From assembly GCA_024642665.1 (NCBI GenBank), contig JAHEAR010000017.1, positions 1-39,762 of the forward strand: a stretch of DNA of 39,762 nt, written 5' to 3'. The notes beneath the pieces are model-generated. The model saw only the letters and a list, made by a program, of their open reading frames with translations, did not search any database and was not told the DNA's origin. This document shows positions 25,928 through 35,503 of this stretch, one piece after another (the first letter of the stretch is position 1; each line of letters opens with the position of its first letter). Source of the stretch: Bacteroidota bacterium. GTDB lineage: Bacteria > Bacteroidota > Bacteroidia > Chitinophagales > Saprospiraceae. Both the position numbers and the translations under genes were made by a program.

Positions 25928-26491
25928 TTATTTAGCCCTTTCAACATAATTACCGGTAGCACTTTCTACTTTAATCTTCTCCCCCGCATCGATAAAAAGT
26001 GGCACCTTAACTTCTGCACCGGATTCTACCGTAGCACTCTTGAGTGCATTTGTAGCGGTATCCCCTTTCAACCCCGGTTCTGTGTAAGTTACCTCCAAGA
26101 TAATATATTGAGGTAATTCTACAGCTAAAGGCGTTTCTAATTCTGCATGTATCATGATTTCAACTTCCAAACCTTCTTTCAGTAATTTCGGATTACTGAT
26201 CATTGATTCTTCGATGGCTAATTGTTCAAATGTTTCAATATTCATAAAGTGATATCCCATATCGTCATTATAGAGATATTGAAATTTGCGCCGTTCAACG
26301 CGTACTTCTGCTATGGAATGGCCGGACTGAAAAGTATTTTCCACCACCTTACCGGTCGTCACACTCTTCAGTTTTGTTCGAACAAACGCATTTCCTTTTC
26401 CTGGCTTAACATGCTGAAAATCAACGATATAATAAATATCGTTATTAAATTCCATGCACAGTCCCTTTTTAATGTCTGCCGTGGTGGCCAT
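25928..26491 (-). CDS. efp: elongation factor P
   Basis: A 187-residue protein with the three beta-barrel domains of EF-P, which relieves ribosome stalling at polyproline. The KOW-like N-domain has the loop HVKPGKGNAFVRTK with Lys32 at the tip, the position modified in many bacteria; whether this species modifies it, and how, cannot be told here. The signature near the end of the OB domains is the TATNALKSATVESGAEVKVPLFI region. Placement between fabH and accB is common in Bacteroidota. Confidence 0.96.
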   Translation of the reverse strand: MATTADIKKGLCMEFNNDIYYIVDFQHVKPGKGNAFVRTKLKSVTTGKVVENTFQSGHSIAEVRVERRKFQYLYNDDMGYHFMNIETFEQLAIEESMISNPKLLKEGLEVEIMIHAELETPLAVELPQYIILEVTYTEPGLKGDTATNALKSATVESGAEVKVPLFIDAGEKIKVESATGNYVERAK

Positions 26492-26528
26492 AAATTACTG
26501 TATTAAATAGAAGAAAATTATTGAGGCC

Positions 26529-26536
26529 CAAATATA
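26529..26536 (-). promoter_or_regulatory. possible -7 box for efp-accB-accC-ABC transporter
   Basis: Minus strand TATATTTG matches TAnnTTTG exactly, 37 bp upstream of the efp start, in the 100-bp gap after fabH. The -33 element is unclear. Confidence 0.4.
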
Positions 26537-26591
26537 GGGCTTTTTAAGTGCGATCATTGACTAGCCGCCGATGGTCTGCGTGGTCAGATTC

Positions 26592-27581
26592 CTAGTAGGC
26601 CCAATTCCATAAACTGGCTCCCCAAGTGTATCCACCGCCAAATGAGGTCAGTATCACTTTGTCCCCCGGTTTTAGCTGATCTTCAAACTCCCATAAGCAT
26701 AATGGAATTGTCCCTGAAGTCGTATTGCCATATTTCTGGATATTGACCATCACACGCTCCATTGGAAAATCAAGCATTTTTGCTACCGCTTGTATAATTC
26801 GCAGATTAGCCTGATGCGGCACGACAAATCGGATATCATCCGGAGAGAGATTATTTCGATCAAGCATTTGCCCTACAGCTTCGGACATTCCTTTGACTGC
26901 CGCTTTGTAAACCGGTCCTCCGTCTTGAAAGATGTAATGCATCTTTTTGTCAACGGTTTCATGGGTGGGTGGATTTTTTGATCCGCCTCCTTTCATATGA
27001 AGAAACTCTGCCCCTACACCATCGACGCGCATCCACGAATCCTGAAGTCCGAAGCCTTTCTCGTTACCCTGTAATAATATGGCCCCTGCAGCATCACCAA
27101 ACAAAATACAAGTCGAACGATCTGTATAATCCACTATCGAGGACATCTTGTCCGCGCCTACGATAACAACATTCTTATACGCACCGGATTCAATAAATTT
27201 TGCTCCGGTGGTGGCAGAAAATAAAAACCCTGAACAAGCAGCCTGAATATCGTAAGCAAAGGAATTTTTAGCGCCTATATTATGACATATCAACGTACCG
27301 GTATCCGGAAAAAAGTAATCCGGCGTGACGGAGGCACAAATCAAAAGATCAATGTCCAATGGGTCCAATCCTGTCTTTTCGAGCAAGCCCAAAACAGCCT
27401 GAGTCGCCATATATGAGGTGGCCTTATCCGGATCTTTAAGCAAATGGCGCTCCTGAATGCCGGTGCGGGTTCTGATCCACTCATCATTAGTATCAACCAT
27501 TTTCTCCAGATCCTGATTTGTCAGAACATCTTCAGGGACATAGCCATAGACGCCTGTAATCGCTGCTTTTATCTGTGCCAT
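26592..27581 (-). CDS. fabH: 3-oxoacyl-ACP synthase III
   Basis: A 329-residue condensing enzyme that starts fatty-acid synthesis from acetyl-CoA and malonyl-ACP. The catalytic triad is visible: Cys116 in AACSGF, His256 in PHQANL and Asn286 in KYGNTTSG. I start at ATG 27581 (MAQIKAAITGVYGYVP), which gives the usual length; the open frame 51 bp upstream adds a basic stretch foreign to the family. It is the first gene of a minus-strand run of lipid and envelope genes. rpmF and plsX, frequent partners, are not next to it here. Confidence 0.95.
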   Translation of the reverse strand: MAQIKAAITGVYGYVPEDVLTNQDLEKMVDTNDEWIRTRTGIQERHLLKDPDKATSYMATQAVLGLLEKTGLDPLDIDLLICASVTPDYFFPDTGTLICHNIGAKNSFAYDIQAACSGFLFSATTGAKFIESGAYKNVVIVGADKMSSIVDYTDRSTCILFGDAAGAILLQGNEKGFGLQDSWMRVDGVGAEFLHMKGGGSKNPPTHETVDKKMHYIFQDGGPVYKAAVKGMSEAVGQMLDRNNLSPDDIRFVVPHQANLRIIQAVAKMLDFPMERVMVNIQKYGNTTSGTIPLCLWEFEDQLKPGDKVILTSFGGGYTWGASLWNWAY

Positions 27582-27683
27582 ACCAGTTAAAATATTAGGA
27601 CGACGAAGGTAGGCAATAATACGTATCCACACCGTTCAACACGAGGTTTTCATGAATCCTTAAAAAATCATAAAAAAAACCTA

Positions 27684-27712
27684 TTTGGTATGATATTTGT
27701 ACATTAACTTTG
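27684..27712 (+). promoter_or_regulatory. promoter for the thioredoxin-SPOR gene
   Basis: TTTG at 27684-27687, a 17-bp spacer, then TAACTTTG at 27705-27712, matching both Bacteroidota boxes. The start codon is 42 bp beyond the -7 box. Confidence 0.6.
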
Positions 27713-27753
27713 TCTTTTACAATGTTTTATAAATAACATATAAATTTAATATC

Positions 27754-28611
27754 ATGAACGCCTACCTTCTTTCATTACTTTTTTTTCTGACCTCACTGCC
27801 CGGCAAGACCCCTAATTTCTATCCCAATTTTATTGCTGCCAAGGAGGCTTCTAAAAATTATAATAAAGACCTGCTCATATTTTTTACCAAAAATTCCTGC
27901 TCAAATTGCGATGCTGTCTGGAGTGATTTTGAAAAAGACCCAATCGCCAGTAAGATTTATATATCCACGTTGCTGAATATTAAGGATTTCGACGCTGCAG
28001 TTGTTTTAGACAAATACGGTCTTAAGAATGCTCCTTCCTGGCTTGTCCTTGATCCACAGGGCCAGGTAAAAGATAAATGGGAAGGTGAATGGAAAAAAAC
28101 ACCCACAAGACCGGTTGCCCCTGTGCAGGAAACAGCCTCTAGCCCTGCACTCACAAAAAATAATTCTCCGGAAATGGATGTAAAAGAAACATCTGCTACT
28201 TCTGTTATTACAACGTCCCCTGTAACTGCACAATCAAAACAAGAAATAGTTAGTCAACCGCATGACGTGGTGGATTCAACCCCTCCAGTTAAAGACGTAA
28301 AAGTTACTGCTCCTGTCATTGAACATATGGCTGAAGTCACCACCACTCCAGCACCACCGGTTGTCGCAGGCTTTGTGATACAAGCAGGATTTTTTAGTTC
28401 GCCTGCTAATGCCAAAGGCCTGATCATGGCCCTCGAAACAAAAGGATTTGATAATTTTTCCATTAAGCCTTCGATGCGAGATGGTACCAATTACTACCGG
28501 GTAATCTCTACGACTTATGCATCCGAAAAAGAAGCACAAGTAAAGATTGATGAGATGCAGAAGGCAGATATAAAAGCTACCATCAAAAATAGCAAGGAGA
28601 TAGCTGACTAA
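27754..28611 (+). CDS. exported thioredoxin-like / SPOR domain fusion protein
   Basis: A 285-residue protein with a short signal peptide (MNAYLLSLLFFLTSLPG). Residues about 20-112 form a thioredoxin-like domain with the redox pair in NSCSNCDAVW (Cys49, Cys52) and a probable cis-proline in APSWLVLD. A Pro/Thr/Val-rich linker (about 115-205) follows, then a C-terminal SPOR domain (about 208-280: GFVIQAGFFSSPANAKGL, TNYYRVISTTYASEKEAQVKI). SPOR domains bind denuded septal peptidoglycan, so the protein may place a redox activity at division sites. The redox motif CSNC is unusual; reducing power and substrates are unknown. It is followed by hutI on the same strand. Confidence 0.85.
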   Translation: MNAYLLSLLFFLTSLPGKTPNFYPNFIAAKEASKNYNKDLLIFFTKNSCSNCDAVWSDFEKDPIASKIYISTLLNIKDFDAAVVLDKYGLKNAPSWLVLDPQGQVKDKWEGEWKKTPTRPVAPVQETASSPALTKNNSPEMDVKETSATSVITTSPVTAQSKQEIVSQPHDVVDSTPPVKDVKVTAPVIEHMAEVTTTPAPPVVAGFVIQAGFFSSPANAKGLIMALETKGFDNFSIKPSMRDGTNYYRVISTTYASEKEAQVKIDEMQKADIKATIKNSKEIAD

Positions 28612-28667
28612 GCACAACGCTTTCCAGAGGCACCAGATAGGTTTTATATATTTTCAGCCAAGGGTAA

Positions 28668-28675
28668 TACCTTTG
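28668..28675 (+). promoter_or_regulatory. possible -7 box for hutI
   Basis: TACCTTTG matches TAnnTTTG exactly, 20 bp upstream of the hutI start. No clear TTTG lies at the expected upstream distance. Confidence 0.4.
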
Positions 28676-28695
28676 CCCGAAATTAAACCTGAAAT

Positions 28696-29937
28696 ATGCC
28701 TAAATCTGTCCTGCTTCGTCATATCGCCAGTCTGGCCGGAATTCTTCCAAAAGGTACTACCCGACTGGTAGGTACTCAGATGAGTCACTTTACCACTATT
28801 ACCGATGCTTACCTTTTAATCGAAAATGGTTTGATCAAAGCTTTTGGTCCGGATGCTGAATGTTCGATTGAGCGTGCTGATCAGATCCTGGACTGCACGC
28901 ATAAAATGGTTATACCTGCTTATTGCGATAGCCATACCCATATCGTATTTGCCGGATGGCGGGAAGGTGAATTTGTTGATCGCATCAAAGGCCTTTCCTA
29001 TGTGGAAATAGACAAACGAGGGGGAGGGATATTGAATTCTGCCAAAAAACTCCAAAGCACTTCTGAAGACGATTTGTTCGAACAAGCTTACGGGCGCTTG
29101 CAGGATGTGATTAAATTAGGCACCGGAGCTATCGAGGTCAAAAGCGGCTATGGATTGACAACGGACAGCGAACTAAAAATGCTACGGGTCATCAGAAGAC
29201 TAAAAGAAGTTTCACCCATACCGGTTAAATCAAATTTTCTCGGAGCCCATGCTTTCCCCATGGAATTTAAACAAAACCGGTCTGGATATATCGATTTAAT
29301 AACCAATGAAATGATTCCTAAACTTGCTGGCGAAGGGCTCGCAGATTATATCGATGTGTTTTGTGATACGGGTTTCTTTTCTGTTGAAGAGACAGAAGCT
29401 ATCTTATCTTCCGGAGCAAAATATGGGCTTAAGCCAAAAATACATGCCAATGAATTGGACTATTCGGGTGGTATCCAAACAGGTGTAAAATATGGCGCTA
29501 TTTCAGTTGACCATCTTCAATGTACCGGTCCGGAAGAAATAAACTCACTCGCCGGTTCAAACACCATTGCGACGATTTTACCCTCCACTGCTTTTTTCCT
29601 CGGCCTGCCCTATGCGCCGGCGCGTGCTATGATAGACCACAATCTTTGTGTTGCCCTGGCCAGTGATTATAATCCAGGATCATCCCCTAGCGGGAATATG
29701 TCTTTTATTCTTTCTTTAGCATGTGTAAAGCTCAAAATGTTACCGGCAGAAGCACTCAATGCCTTAACCATCAATGGTGCCGCAGCAATGGAGCTGGGGG
29801 AATCAAACGGAAGTATTACTGTTTCCAAACCGGCTAATTTGATTATTTCGAAGCCGAATATAACGTTAGAGGGAATGCCTTATTTCTATGCAGACAGTTG
29901 GATTGAGGCTGTCCTGATCAATGGCGATGTAAAATAA
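28696..29937 (+). CDS. hutI: imidazolonepropionase
   Basis: A 413-residue metal-dependent amidohydrolase that opens 4-imidazolone-5-propanoate in histidine breakdown. The first metal site DSHTHIVFAGWREGEF is the HutI form (with the R/E typical of this branch), followed by GGGILNSAKKL, KSGYGLTTDSELKMLRVI, the second site IHANEL, VDHLQ and the final metal aspartate in ALASDYNPGSSPS. The length is the family norm. The other hut genes are not in the window, so the pathway can only be supposed. Confidence 0.95.
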   Translation: MPKSVLLRHIASLAGILPKGTTRLVGTQMSHFTTITDAYLLIENGLIKAFGPDAECSIERADQILDCTHKMVIPAYCDSHTHIVFAGWREGEFVDRIKGLSYVEIDKRGGGILNSAKKLQSTSEDDLFEQAYGRLQDVIKLGTGAIEVKSGYGLTTDSELKMLRVIRRLKEVSPIPVKSNFLGAHAFPMEFKQNRSGYIDLITNEMIPKLAGEGLADYIDVFCDTGFFSVEETEAILSSGAKYGLKPKIHANELDYSGGIQTGVKYGAISVDHLQCTGPEEINSLAGSNTIATILPSTAFFLGLPYAPARAMIDHNLCVALASDYNPGSSPSGNMSFILSLACVKLKMLPAEALNALTINGAAAMELGESNGSITVSKPANLIISKPNITLEGMPYFYADSWIEAVLINGDVK

Positions 29938-30109
29938 TTGACCACCATAGGGTGCCTGACATGCTAATTTCGTCCAAAAAAACCCATCAAACGAGATCAC
30001 TATATAAACACAATAGACTGATTATAAGTTTTTTACGGCAACATATTGAAAAATTTACCTTGTTTTTCCAGTATATCCGACGATACGCTAAAAGCTTATA
30101 AAGCCATAC

Positions 30110-30253
30110 TATCTTTGTATAAATATTCGTTTCAAGATTGTTTTGAAGGAAGGGCAGCCTTTTCACCCTTTTTTGAATCTCTATTTATACTCCCCTCTTC
30201 CATAAAATAAATGAATACCCGTAGTGCAAACCCAATATGAAAAGCTATTTTTG
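30110..30253 (+). promoter_or_regulatory. two possible -7 boxes upstream of the SprB-repeat gene
   Basis: TATCTTTG (30110-30117) and TATTTTTG (30246-30253) both match TAnnTTTG, 175 and 39 bp upstream of the start at 30293. Neither has a convincing -33 element. The rest of the 355-bp gap 29938-30292 shows no gene to me. Confidence 0.3.
30150..30174 (+). terminator. weak terminator-like hairpin
   Basis: AAGGG and CCCTT flank an 11-base loop, followed by TTTT. Only five base pairs, so weak. If real it ends the hutI message or acts in the leader of the next gene. Confidence 0.25.
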
Positions 30254-30292
30254 CGCTTCATATTACAGAAAATCTTCATACTATTGTATTGA

Positions 30293-33200
30293 ATGAAAAA
30301 TCAGCATGCTAAACACATAAGGAATTGGGTTTGTCTATTAGCCTTTTTCTCCGGATTTTTGCCCTCCTTCAGTTATGCTGCTGACCTTCTAAGTGCCAGA
30401 AATACTGCCGATTTGTCCATGCAGGGTGCCGACCCCGTCATCTTTAGCTTTGGTTGTATCAATGGCACACCAGGTGATACTGTTTGTATCCCGGTGACCG
30501 TAGAAAATTTTAATAATATCGTCATCTTCCAGTATGAAATATTCTGGAATAGCAGTGTCCTTGACTTTATCGATATTCAGAATATTGGTACGCCAAATAT
30601 TAATGTTCTTGCGGACTTTAATCTTTCAGGTCCTAACGCTCTTAAGGTCATTCCCCTTGGTTTTCCGTTAGCCGGTGAAACGCTTCCGGATGGATCTGTT
30701 CTCTTTGAAATTTGTTTTCGTATCGTGGGATTTCCTGACTCCACCAGCTGTATTGGTATTAGTCCTTATTTTGATTTTGAAGTAGCTGATGTCAATGGAA
30801 TAGTACAGGGAGACTCCATGAACTGTTGCATGCAAGTGGAAGATGCTGTAGATCTGGTTGGCTTTGTCTCCAGCTGTGGCCCTTCGATGATAGGAGGTGA
30901 TGGAACGATTACGGTCACCACTTATGGAGGTACTGCGCCCTACACCATCACTGGTGTGCCTTCCGGCCCTGCTGTCATTCCAATAGAGGGTGGTTCAATT
31001 ATGTTGAATGAACCTTCCGGTAATTATACCATCACGATCACCGACAACTCTGGCACTCAAGTGATGTATGCTGTCGAGGTTTCAACATTAGGTTTGGATA
31101 TTACCACCCACCTTAAGCAACCGACCTGCTATAAATTTAAAAATGGTACCATTTGGATAAAACCTGAAGGTGGATCTGAACCATACAGTTACATATGGCA
31201 CAGTTTATCCGAAGCTAATCTGGCAGGATCAGGATTTATCAGAAACCTTGGTGACTCTTCGCTGGTAACCAGTTTGCCGGATGGTTTCTATTCTATTTTA
31301 GTGGAAGATAATAATGGATGTAAAACTGAAATTGTCGTCGAATTAATAGACAATCCGTTTGTATTTGATATTGAAGATCTCATCAATGCTTCCTGTAATG
31401 GCTCTGAAGATGGCTTAATAGATCTTTCCATATCAGGTGCTACGCCTGATATGAATGGCGATTACAAGATATCCGGAAATCTCACCGGCAACCCGTTTAC
31501 AATTTTTAGTAGTAGCATCAGTATTGGACTTCTTAATCCGGGTGATTATCAGATAACGGTTTCAGATAATGTGTCACAATGTGATACGATTTTCACCTTT
31601 TCGATTGGGTATTCAGATACGATTACTGCTTCCATCACGACCACCGATCCGCCATGTGCAGGGGGTGTCAATGGAAGCCTTTCTATCCGAGGTCGAACAA
31701 ATAATATATTTGGACCCGTCTATTCCTATACGGTCTACAAACAAGGAGCCGTCATAACTTCTGTTAGTGGAATTGGAGGGGTCTACAATTATGGACCGTT
31801 AGCACCAGGTGATTATGCGGCAGTGGTAAAGGATGGCTTGTGTCAATCTGACTCCATCTTCTTTACCATCGGAGAGCCAGATCCCATGGTGGTGGTAATG
31901 GATGGAACTAAACCTGACAATTGTATTCCACTGCCGAGGGGAGCTGCGTGGTTTGACATCAGCAATGGCATTGGTCCCTATATCCTTGATGCAGGAAGTG
32001 GATTTCAAGATGGTGATACCTTATTTAATTTGAATTCGGGAAATTACGTTCTGACCGTTACAGATGCTGTCGGATGCACCGCTACGCTACCATTTATGGT
32101 GCCCTCATGGGATGACACCGAAGAAGCAGATATTACTTTTCAATTTAATGGAACACCATGCGATGGTGGGACTGTTACAGTGCTATACTTAGGTCAGCCA
32201 ATTGCTAATGGCGTTGGCGTACTATGGAGTACCGGTGAAGTGACCCCAACCATTAACATCTCAGCCACGGACACATTGAGCGTAGACGTTATACTCCCTG
32301 CTCCTATATTTTGTATTCTCAACGATACCGTGCATGTCAAGTGTGAGGAAATTCTTGATCTTGATATTACTGTTGAACAACCACTTTGTGGAGTAGGAGC
32401 TAATGGTGGACCTTATACCGGAACAGTCATCGTAGATACCGCCAATGCAGTTGCGCCGGTCACCTGGTTCTGGTCATTTCCTGATACTACCACCACCGGT
32501 ATTTATTCCGGACTGGCTCCCGGAAAATATTATGTCACGGTCGTCGATGGCCTCGACTCTATGTCGATGGATAGCTTTGAAGTAATAGCTCCTCCTACCC
32601 TGACGTTAAATTTTAGTAATATCGATAGTACCTCATGCCCTGAGACATGTGATGGCAGGGTTCGTATCATCGCAGCACAAGGAGATCCTGCAGCAGACTA
32701 TCAGCTATATTGGACAAATGGTACGGCAATGGCAGATACGGGGGTCATATTTGATATCTCTGACCTTTGTGCCGGAGAAAATATATTTACTGTTTCTCAG
32801 GATGGACTTTGTTTTTATAATGATACGCTTGAAATCCTTGCTCCTGATTCGGTAGAAATAAATCTATTGCAAAATATTGATGTCACCTGCTTCGGAAATA
32901 GCGATGGCCTGCTCGAAGTCGGTGCTTCCGGAGGTACACCCGGATATATGTTTCAATGGCAGGGAGGACCATCAACCGCCATGAATGGCAATATCCCGGA
33001 AGGAGAATATTTTATTACCGTCACAGATAGTAAAAACTGTATACAAACCGATAGTTTCCAAATCACACAGCCTGACTCTCTGATCGCAGTGATTGATTTA
33101 TCGGCGACTCTGGATCTATCGTGTGGGGATAGTAATGATGGAATCATCACCTTAAATGTTGCAGGAGGTAATACAGGAGGCTACACTTTTATTTGGGATC

Positions 33201-34099
33201 CAAATGTATCCACAGTTTATCAGGCTGCTAATCTAGGCGTTGGTGATTATCACATTACTGTAACAGATTCAAAAGGCTGTATGGATACCACCTCGTATGC
33301 TTTAGTTGCGCCTACCCCTGTTTCTGTAGTATGGCCGGTACTGGGGACGCCCGCATGTTTTGGTGACGAAGTAGTACTGCTGATTGAAGATGTAACGGGT
33401 GGAAATGGCAATTACACGTATACGATCAATAGTGGTGAGTTGATCGATATTAATGAACCGACACTTCTTCCGTCCGGCATATACATCGTCAGTGTATTTG
33501 ATGATCGTGGATGTTCCGCAGATACTAATTATGTCATCATGGAACCGGATCCAATTTTACTGTCCATAGGACCTGATGATCCTGTCATCGATTTGGGAGA
33601 TAGCATTTTCATTGTAGGAAGTATCGATCAAAGTGATAATCCTGTCGCCATGACTTTATGGACCTCCACTGAACCCGTCAGTTGTGCTACTTGTGAAGGA
33701 ACATGGGTTTTTAATGCGATTCCGTCGTTGTATACATGGACGGTTACAGATATAAACGGTTGTCAGGGATCAGCCTCCATTTTTGTTGATGTGGATTATA
33801 ACCGGGATGTTTATATCCCCAATGTGTTTAGTCCAAATTATGATGGAAGAAATGATGACTTTAAAATCTTCACCGGCTTAGGCGTAGTGGCTATCAACTA
33901 CTTGCACATCTATGATCGATGGGGAAATCTGGTACATTCTGAAACGGATCTTATACCAAGTTCAAATGGGGCCGGTAATTGGGATGGCACCTACAACGAA
34001 AAAGAACTGAATCCCGGAGTCTATGTCTATGTAGCAGAAATTACATTCGCAGACAATATGACCCTCATCTACCGGGGTGATATTACGCTATTGAAATAA
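30293..34099 (+). CDS. large surface protein: cohesin-like domain, SprB-type repeats, T9SS type B sorting domain
   Basis: A 1268-residue secreted protein. After the signal peptide (about residues 1-30) comes a cohesin-like domain (about 48-170: GDTVCIPVTVENFNNI, FWNSSVLDFIDI, LPDGSVLFEICFRIVG). About eleven degenerate SprB-type repeats follow; typical examples are TCFGNSDGLLEVGASGGTPG and SCGDSNDGIITLNVAGGNTG, each about 80-100 residues with C...DG.i.....GG pattern and paired Cys. The last 97 residues (1172-1268) are the gliding-motility-associated/T9SS type B domain: VYIPNVFSPNYDGRNDDF, IYDRWGNLVH, GNWDGTYNEKELNPGVYVY. It is expected to be a surface adhesin or matrix protein. SprB proper drives gliding in Flavobacterium, but motility cannot be inferred from the repeats alone. 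Confidence 0.93.
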   Translation: MKNQHAKHIRNWVCLLAFFSGFLPSFSYAADLLSARNTADLSMQGADPVIFSFGCINGTPGDTVCIPVTVENFNNIVIFQYEIFWNSSVLDFIDIQNIGTPNINVLADFNLSGPNALKVIPLGFPLAGETLPDGSVLFEICFRIVGFPDSTSCIGISPYFDFEVADVNGIVQGDSMNCCMQVEDAVDLVGFVSSCGPSMIGGDGTITVTTYGGTAPYTITGVPSGPAVIPIEGGSIMLNEPSGNYTITITDNSGTQVMYAVEVSTLGLDITTHLKQPTCYKFKNGTIWIKPEGGSEPYSYIWHSLSEANLAGSGFIRNLGDSSLVTSLPDGFYSILVEDNNGCKTEIVVELIDNPFVFDIEDLINASCNGSEDGLIDLSISGATPDMNGDYKISGNLTGNPFTIFSSSISIGLLNPGDYQITVSDNVSQCDTIFTFSIGYSDTITASITTTDPPCAGGVNGSLSIRGRTNNIFGPVYSYTVYKQGAVITSVSGIGGVYNYGPLAPGDYAAVVKDGLCQSDSIFFTIGEPDPMVVVMDGTKPDNCIPLPRGAAWFDISNGIGPYILDAGSGFQDGDTLFNLNSGNYVLTVTDAVGCTATLPFMVPSWDDTEEADITFQFNGTPCDGGTVTVLYLGQPIANGVGVLWSTGEVTPTINISATDTLSVDVILPAPIFCILNDTVHVKCEEILDLDITVEQPLCGVGANGGPYTGTVIVDTANAVAPVTWFWSFPDTTTTGIYSGLAPGKYYVTVVDGLDSMSMDSFEVIAPPTLTLNFSNIDSTSCPETCDGRVRIIAAQGDPAADYQLYWTNGTAMADTGVIFDISDLCAGENIFTVSQDGLCFYNDTLEILAPDSVEINLLQNIDVTCFGNSDGLLEVGASGGTPGYMFQWQGGPSTAMNGNIPEGEYFITVTDSKNCIQTDSFQITQPDSLIAVIDLSATLDLSCGDSNDGIITLNVAGGNTGGYTFIWDPNVSTVYQAANLGVGDYHITVTDSKGCMDTTSYALVAPTPVSVVWPVLGTPACFGDEVVLLIEDVTGGNGNYTYTINSGELIDINEPTLLPSGIYIVSVFDDRGCSADTNYVIMEPDPILLSIGPDDPVIDLGDSIFIVGSIDQSDNPVAMTLWTSTEPVSCATCEGTWVFNAIPSLYTWTVTDINGCQGSASIFVDVDYNRDVYIPNVFSPNYDGRNDDFKIFTGLGVVAINYLHIYDRWGNLVHSETDLIPSSNGAGNWDGTYNEKELNPGVYVYVAEITFADNMTLIYRGDITLLK

Positions 34100-34160
34100 A
34101 GCTCTGCTTCATTGATTCGAGTGTAGCGAGAAGATTCCATTTGCAGAAAGTTTCATTGCT

Positions 34161-35387
34161 TTAGCGAATCAATACCACGCTCCCCGACTTCCGATGTTCC
34201 TTTCCGTCGCATTTAAAGGTCAGCATATAAGCATATTGCCCGGGCATCATAAGCTCCCCATTCCTTGATCCATCCCATTCTGAAGACATATCTGTAGTGG
34301 TGAATATTTGACCACCCCATCGGTCGTACACATCAAGTGCTATAAAATCTCCAAGGAATACCACATTACTCATTCCCCAGGTATCATTGATATTATCGCC
34401 ATTGGGCGTAAAGCCTGACGGGAAGAAAATATTTTCACAGGATAAATCCGAAGTATCAGCCACCGTGACTTTAATGGAATCATATGCTTCACAAAAACCA
34501 TATCCTAAGCGCACATCATAAAGCGTGGAAACAGAAGGGGTCAGCTGAGGTTCTGCGATGGCCGTATTACTGACACCGGACGAAGGTGACCATTGGATAT
34601 TGGTGGCACATGTATTTGGAAGTCGCACCTGCATCGAAGTGCCCGTAAATAAAACTGTATCAGGAGAAGTAATCTTGTCGACAGGCAAATAAAGTTGTCT
34701 AACCTCCTGTGTATTTAAAGCCCGGTTATAAAATCGCAATTCATCCAAAGTACCCCGAAAATGCACTTCGCCATTCGCTAAACAAGGTCCGGCACCTAGC
34801 GTCAGAATGCCATTGTTGATGATGCGGACAATCGTTGAACTGGCAGCCAAATCAACCTGCACGCCATCATAATACATAATCAATTCCCGACCACTTCGCA
34901 CATAAGCAATATGATGATAGCATCGGTTGACCGGCAGATTATGTGTTGCTTTGGCAGAGAGATTAGCTTGCTGCGACAACGACAGACTCATGGCTCTTGT
35001 GACAGGATTATATTTTAGCTCCAGCGTACTATCAATCCCGCACAATTCACTCTTTGATAAAATATCCATAATCGCATTGCCTTGTGGATTGGGCAGGATA
35101 AAGAAACTAATGGTAAAATCATTCGCAAAAATGAGGTCGATATTACTCAATATCTGAACTGAGGTATTTCCGTCAAATTGAAGACCGCTGCCCGAAACAC
35201 CGCAGCCGCAGGTTGCATTTCCAACGATGATCCCATCCGTGCCCTGCCCTGACTCTTCTGTAGCATCGCATGCATCAAAAGAGTAATACCCTACTAAACC
35301 ATCCGTGGGTTGGGCGAAAAGGGCCAGACCATTCAAAATAATCGTCAACGTTAATATCTGTGTGCGCATTTGTTTAAAACTGTCCAT
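34161..35387 (-). CDS. LamG-domain surface protein with T9SS type B sorting domain
   Basis: A 408-residue secreted protein. I keep ATG 35387, which has an AAGG site 6 bp upstream; the second ATG (35369) also gives a good signal peptide. A LamG/concanavalin-like domain covers about residues 30-230 (GLVGYYSFDACDATEESGQG, DFTISFFILPNPQ, ELIMYYDGVQVDL, GTLDELRFYNRALNTQEV, the standard LamG_3 ending). A short beta-sandwich region follows, then the T9SS type B domain in the last 90 residues (IFFPSGFTPNGDNINDTWG, LDVYDRWGGQIF, EWDGSRNGE). It probably binds a surface carbohydrate or protein. It converges with the 1268-residue T9SS gene, 61 bp apart. Confidence 0.92.
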   Translation of the reverse strand: MDSFKQMRTQILTLTIILNGLALFAQPTDGLVGYYSFDACDATEESGQGTDGIIVGNATCGCGVSGSGLQFDGNTSVQILSNIDLIFANDFTISFFILPNPQGNAIMDILSKSELCGIDSTLELKYNPVTRAMSLSLSQQANLSAKATHNLPVNRCYHHIAYVRSGRELIMYYDGVQVDLAASSTIVRIINNGILTLGAGPCLANGEVHFRGTLDELRFYNRALNTQEVRQLYLPVDKITSPDTVLFTGTSMQVRLPNTCATNIQWSPSSGVSNTAIAEPQLTPSVSTLYDVRLGYGFCEAYDSIKVTVADTSDLSCENIFFPSGFTPNGDNINDTWGMSNVVFLGDFIALDVYDRWGGQIFTTTDMSSEWDGSRNGELMMPGQYAYMLTFKCDGKEHRKSGSVVLIR

Positions 35388-35503
35388 ATAGGCCTTATAG
35401 TATGTGTAGGTTGAGCAGGTTTACAGCTAAGATTCAAATAACCGATGTCAGGCTGCTCATACCCATTCGTCGAATTCTCGGCAAATATATGCATATCGGG
35501 GCC

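Noticed and set aside
27582-27632. N-terminal extension of fabH
   Set aside because: Adds 17 residues not found in the family; MAQIKAAITG is the normal start.
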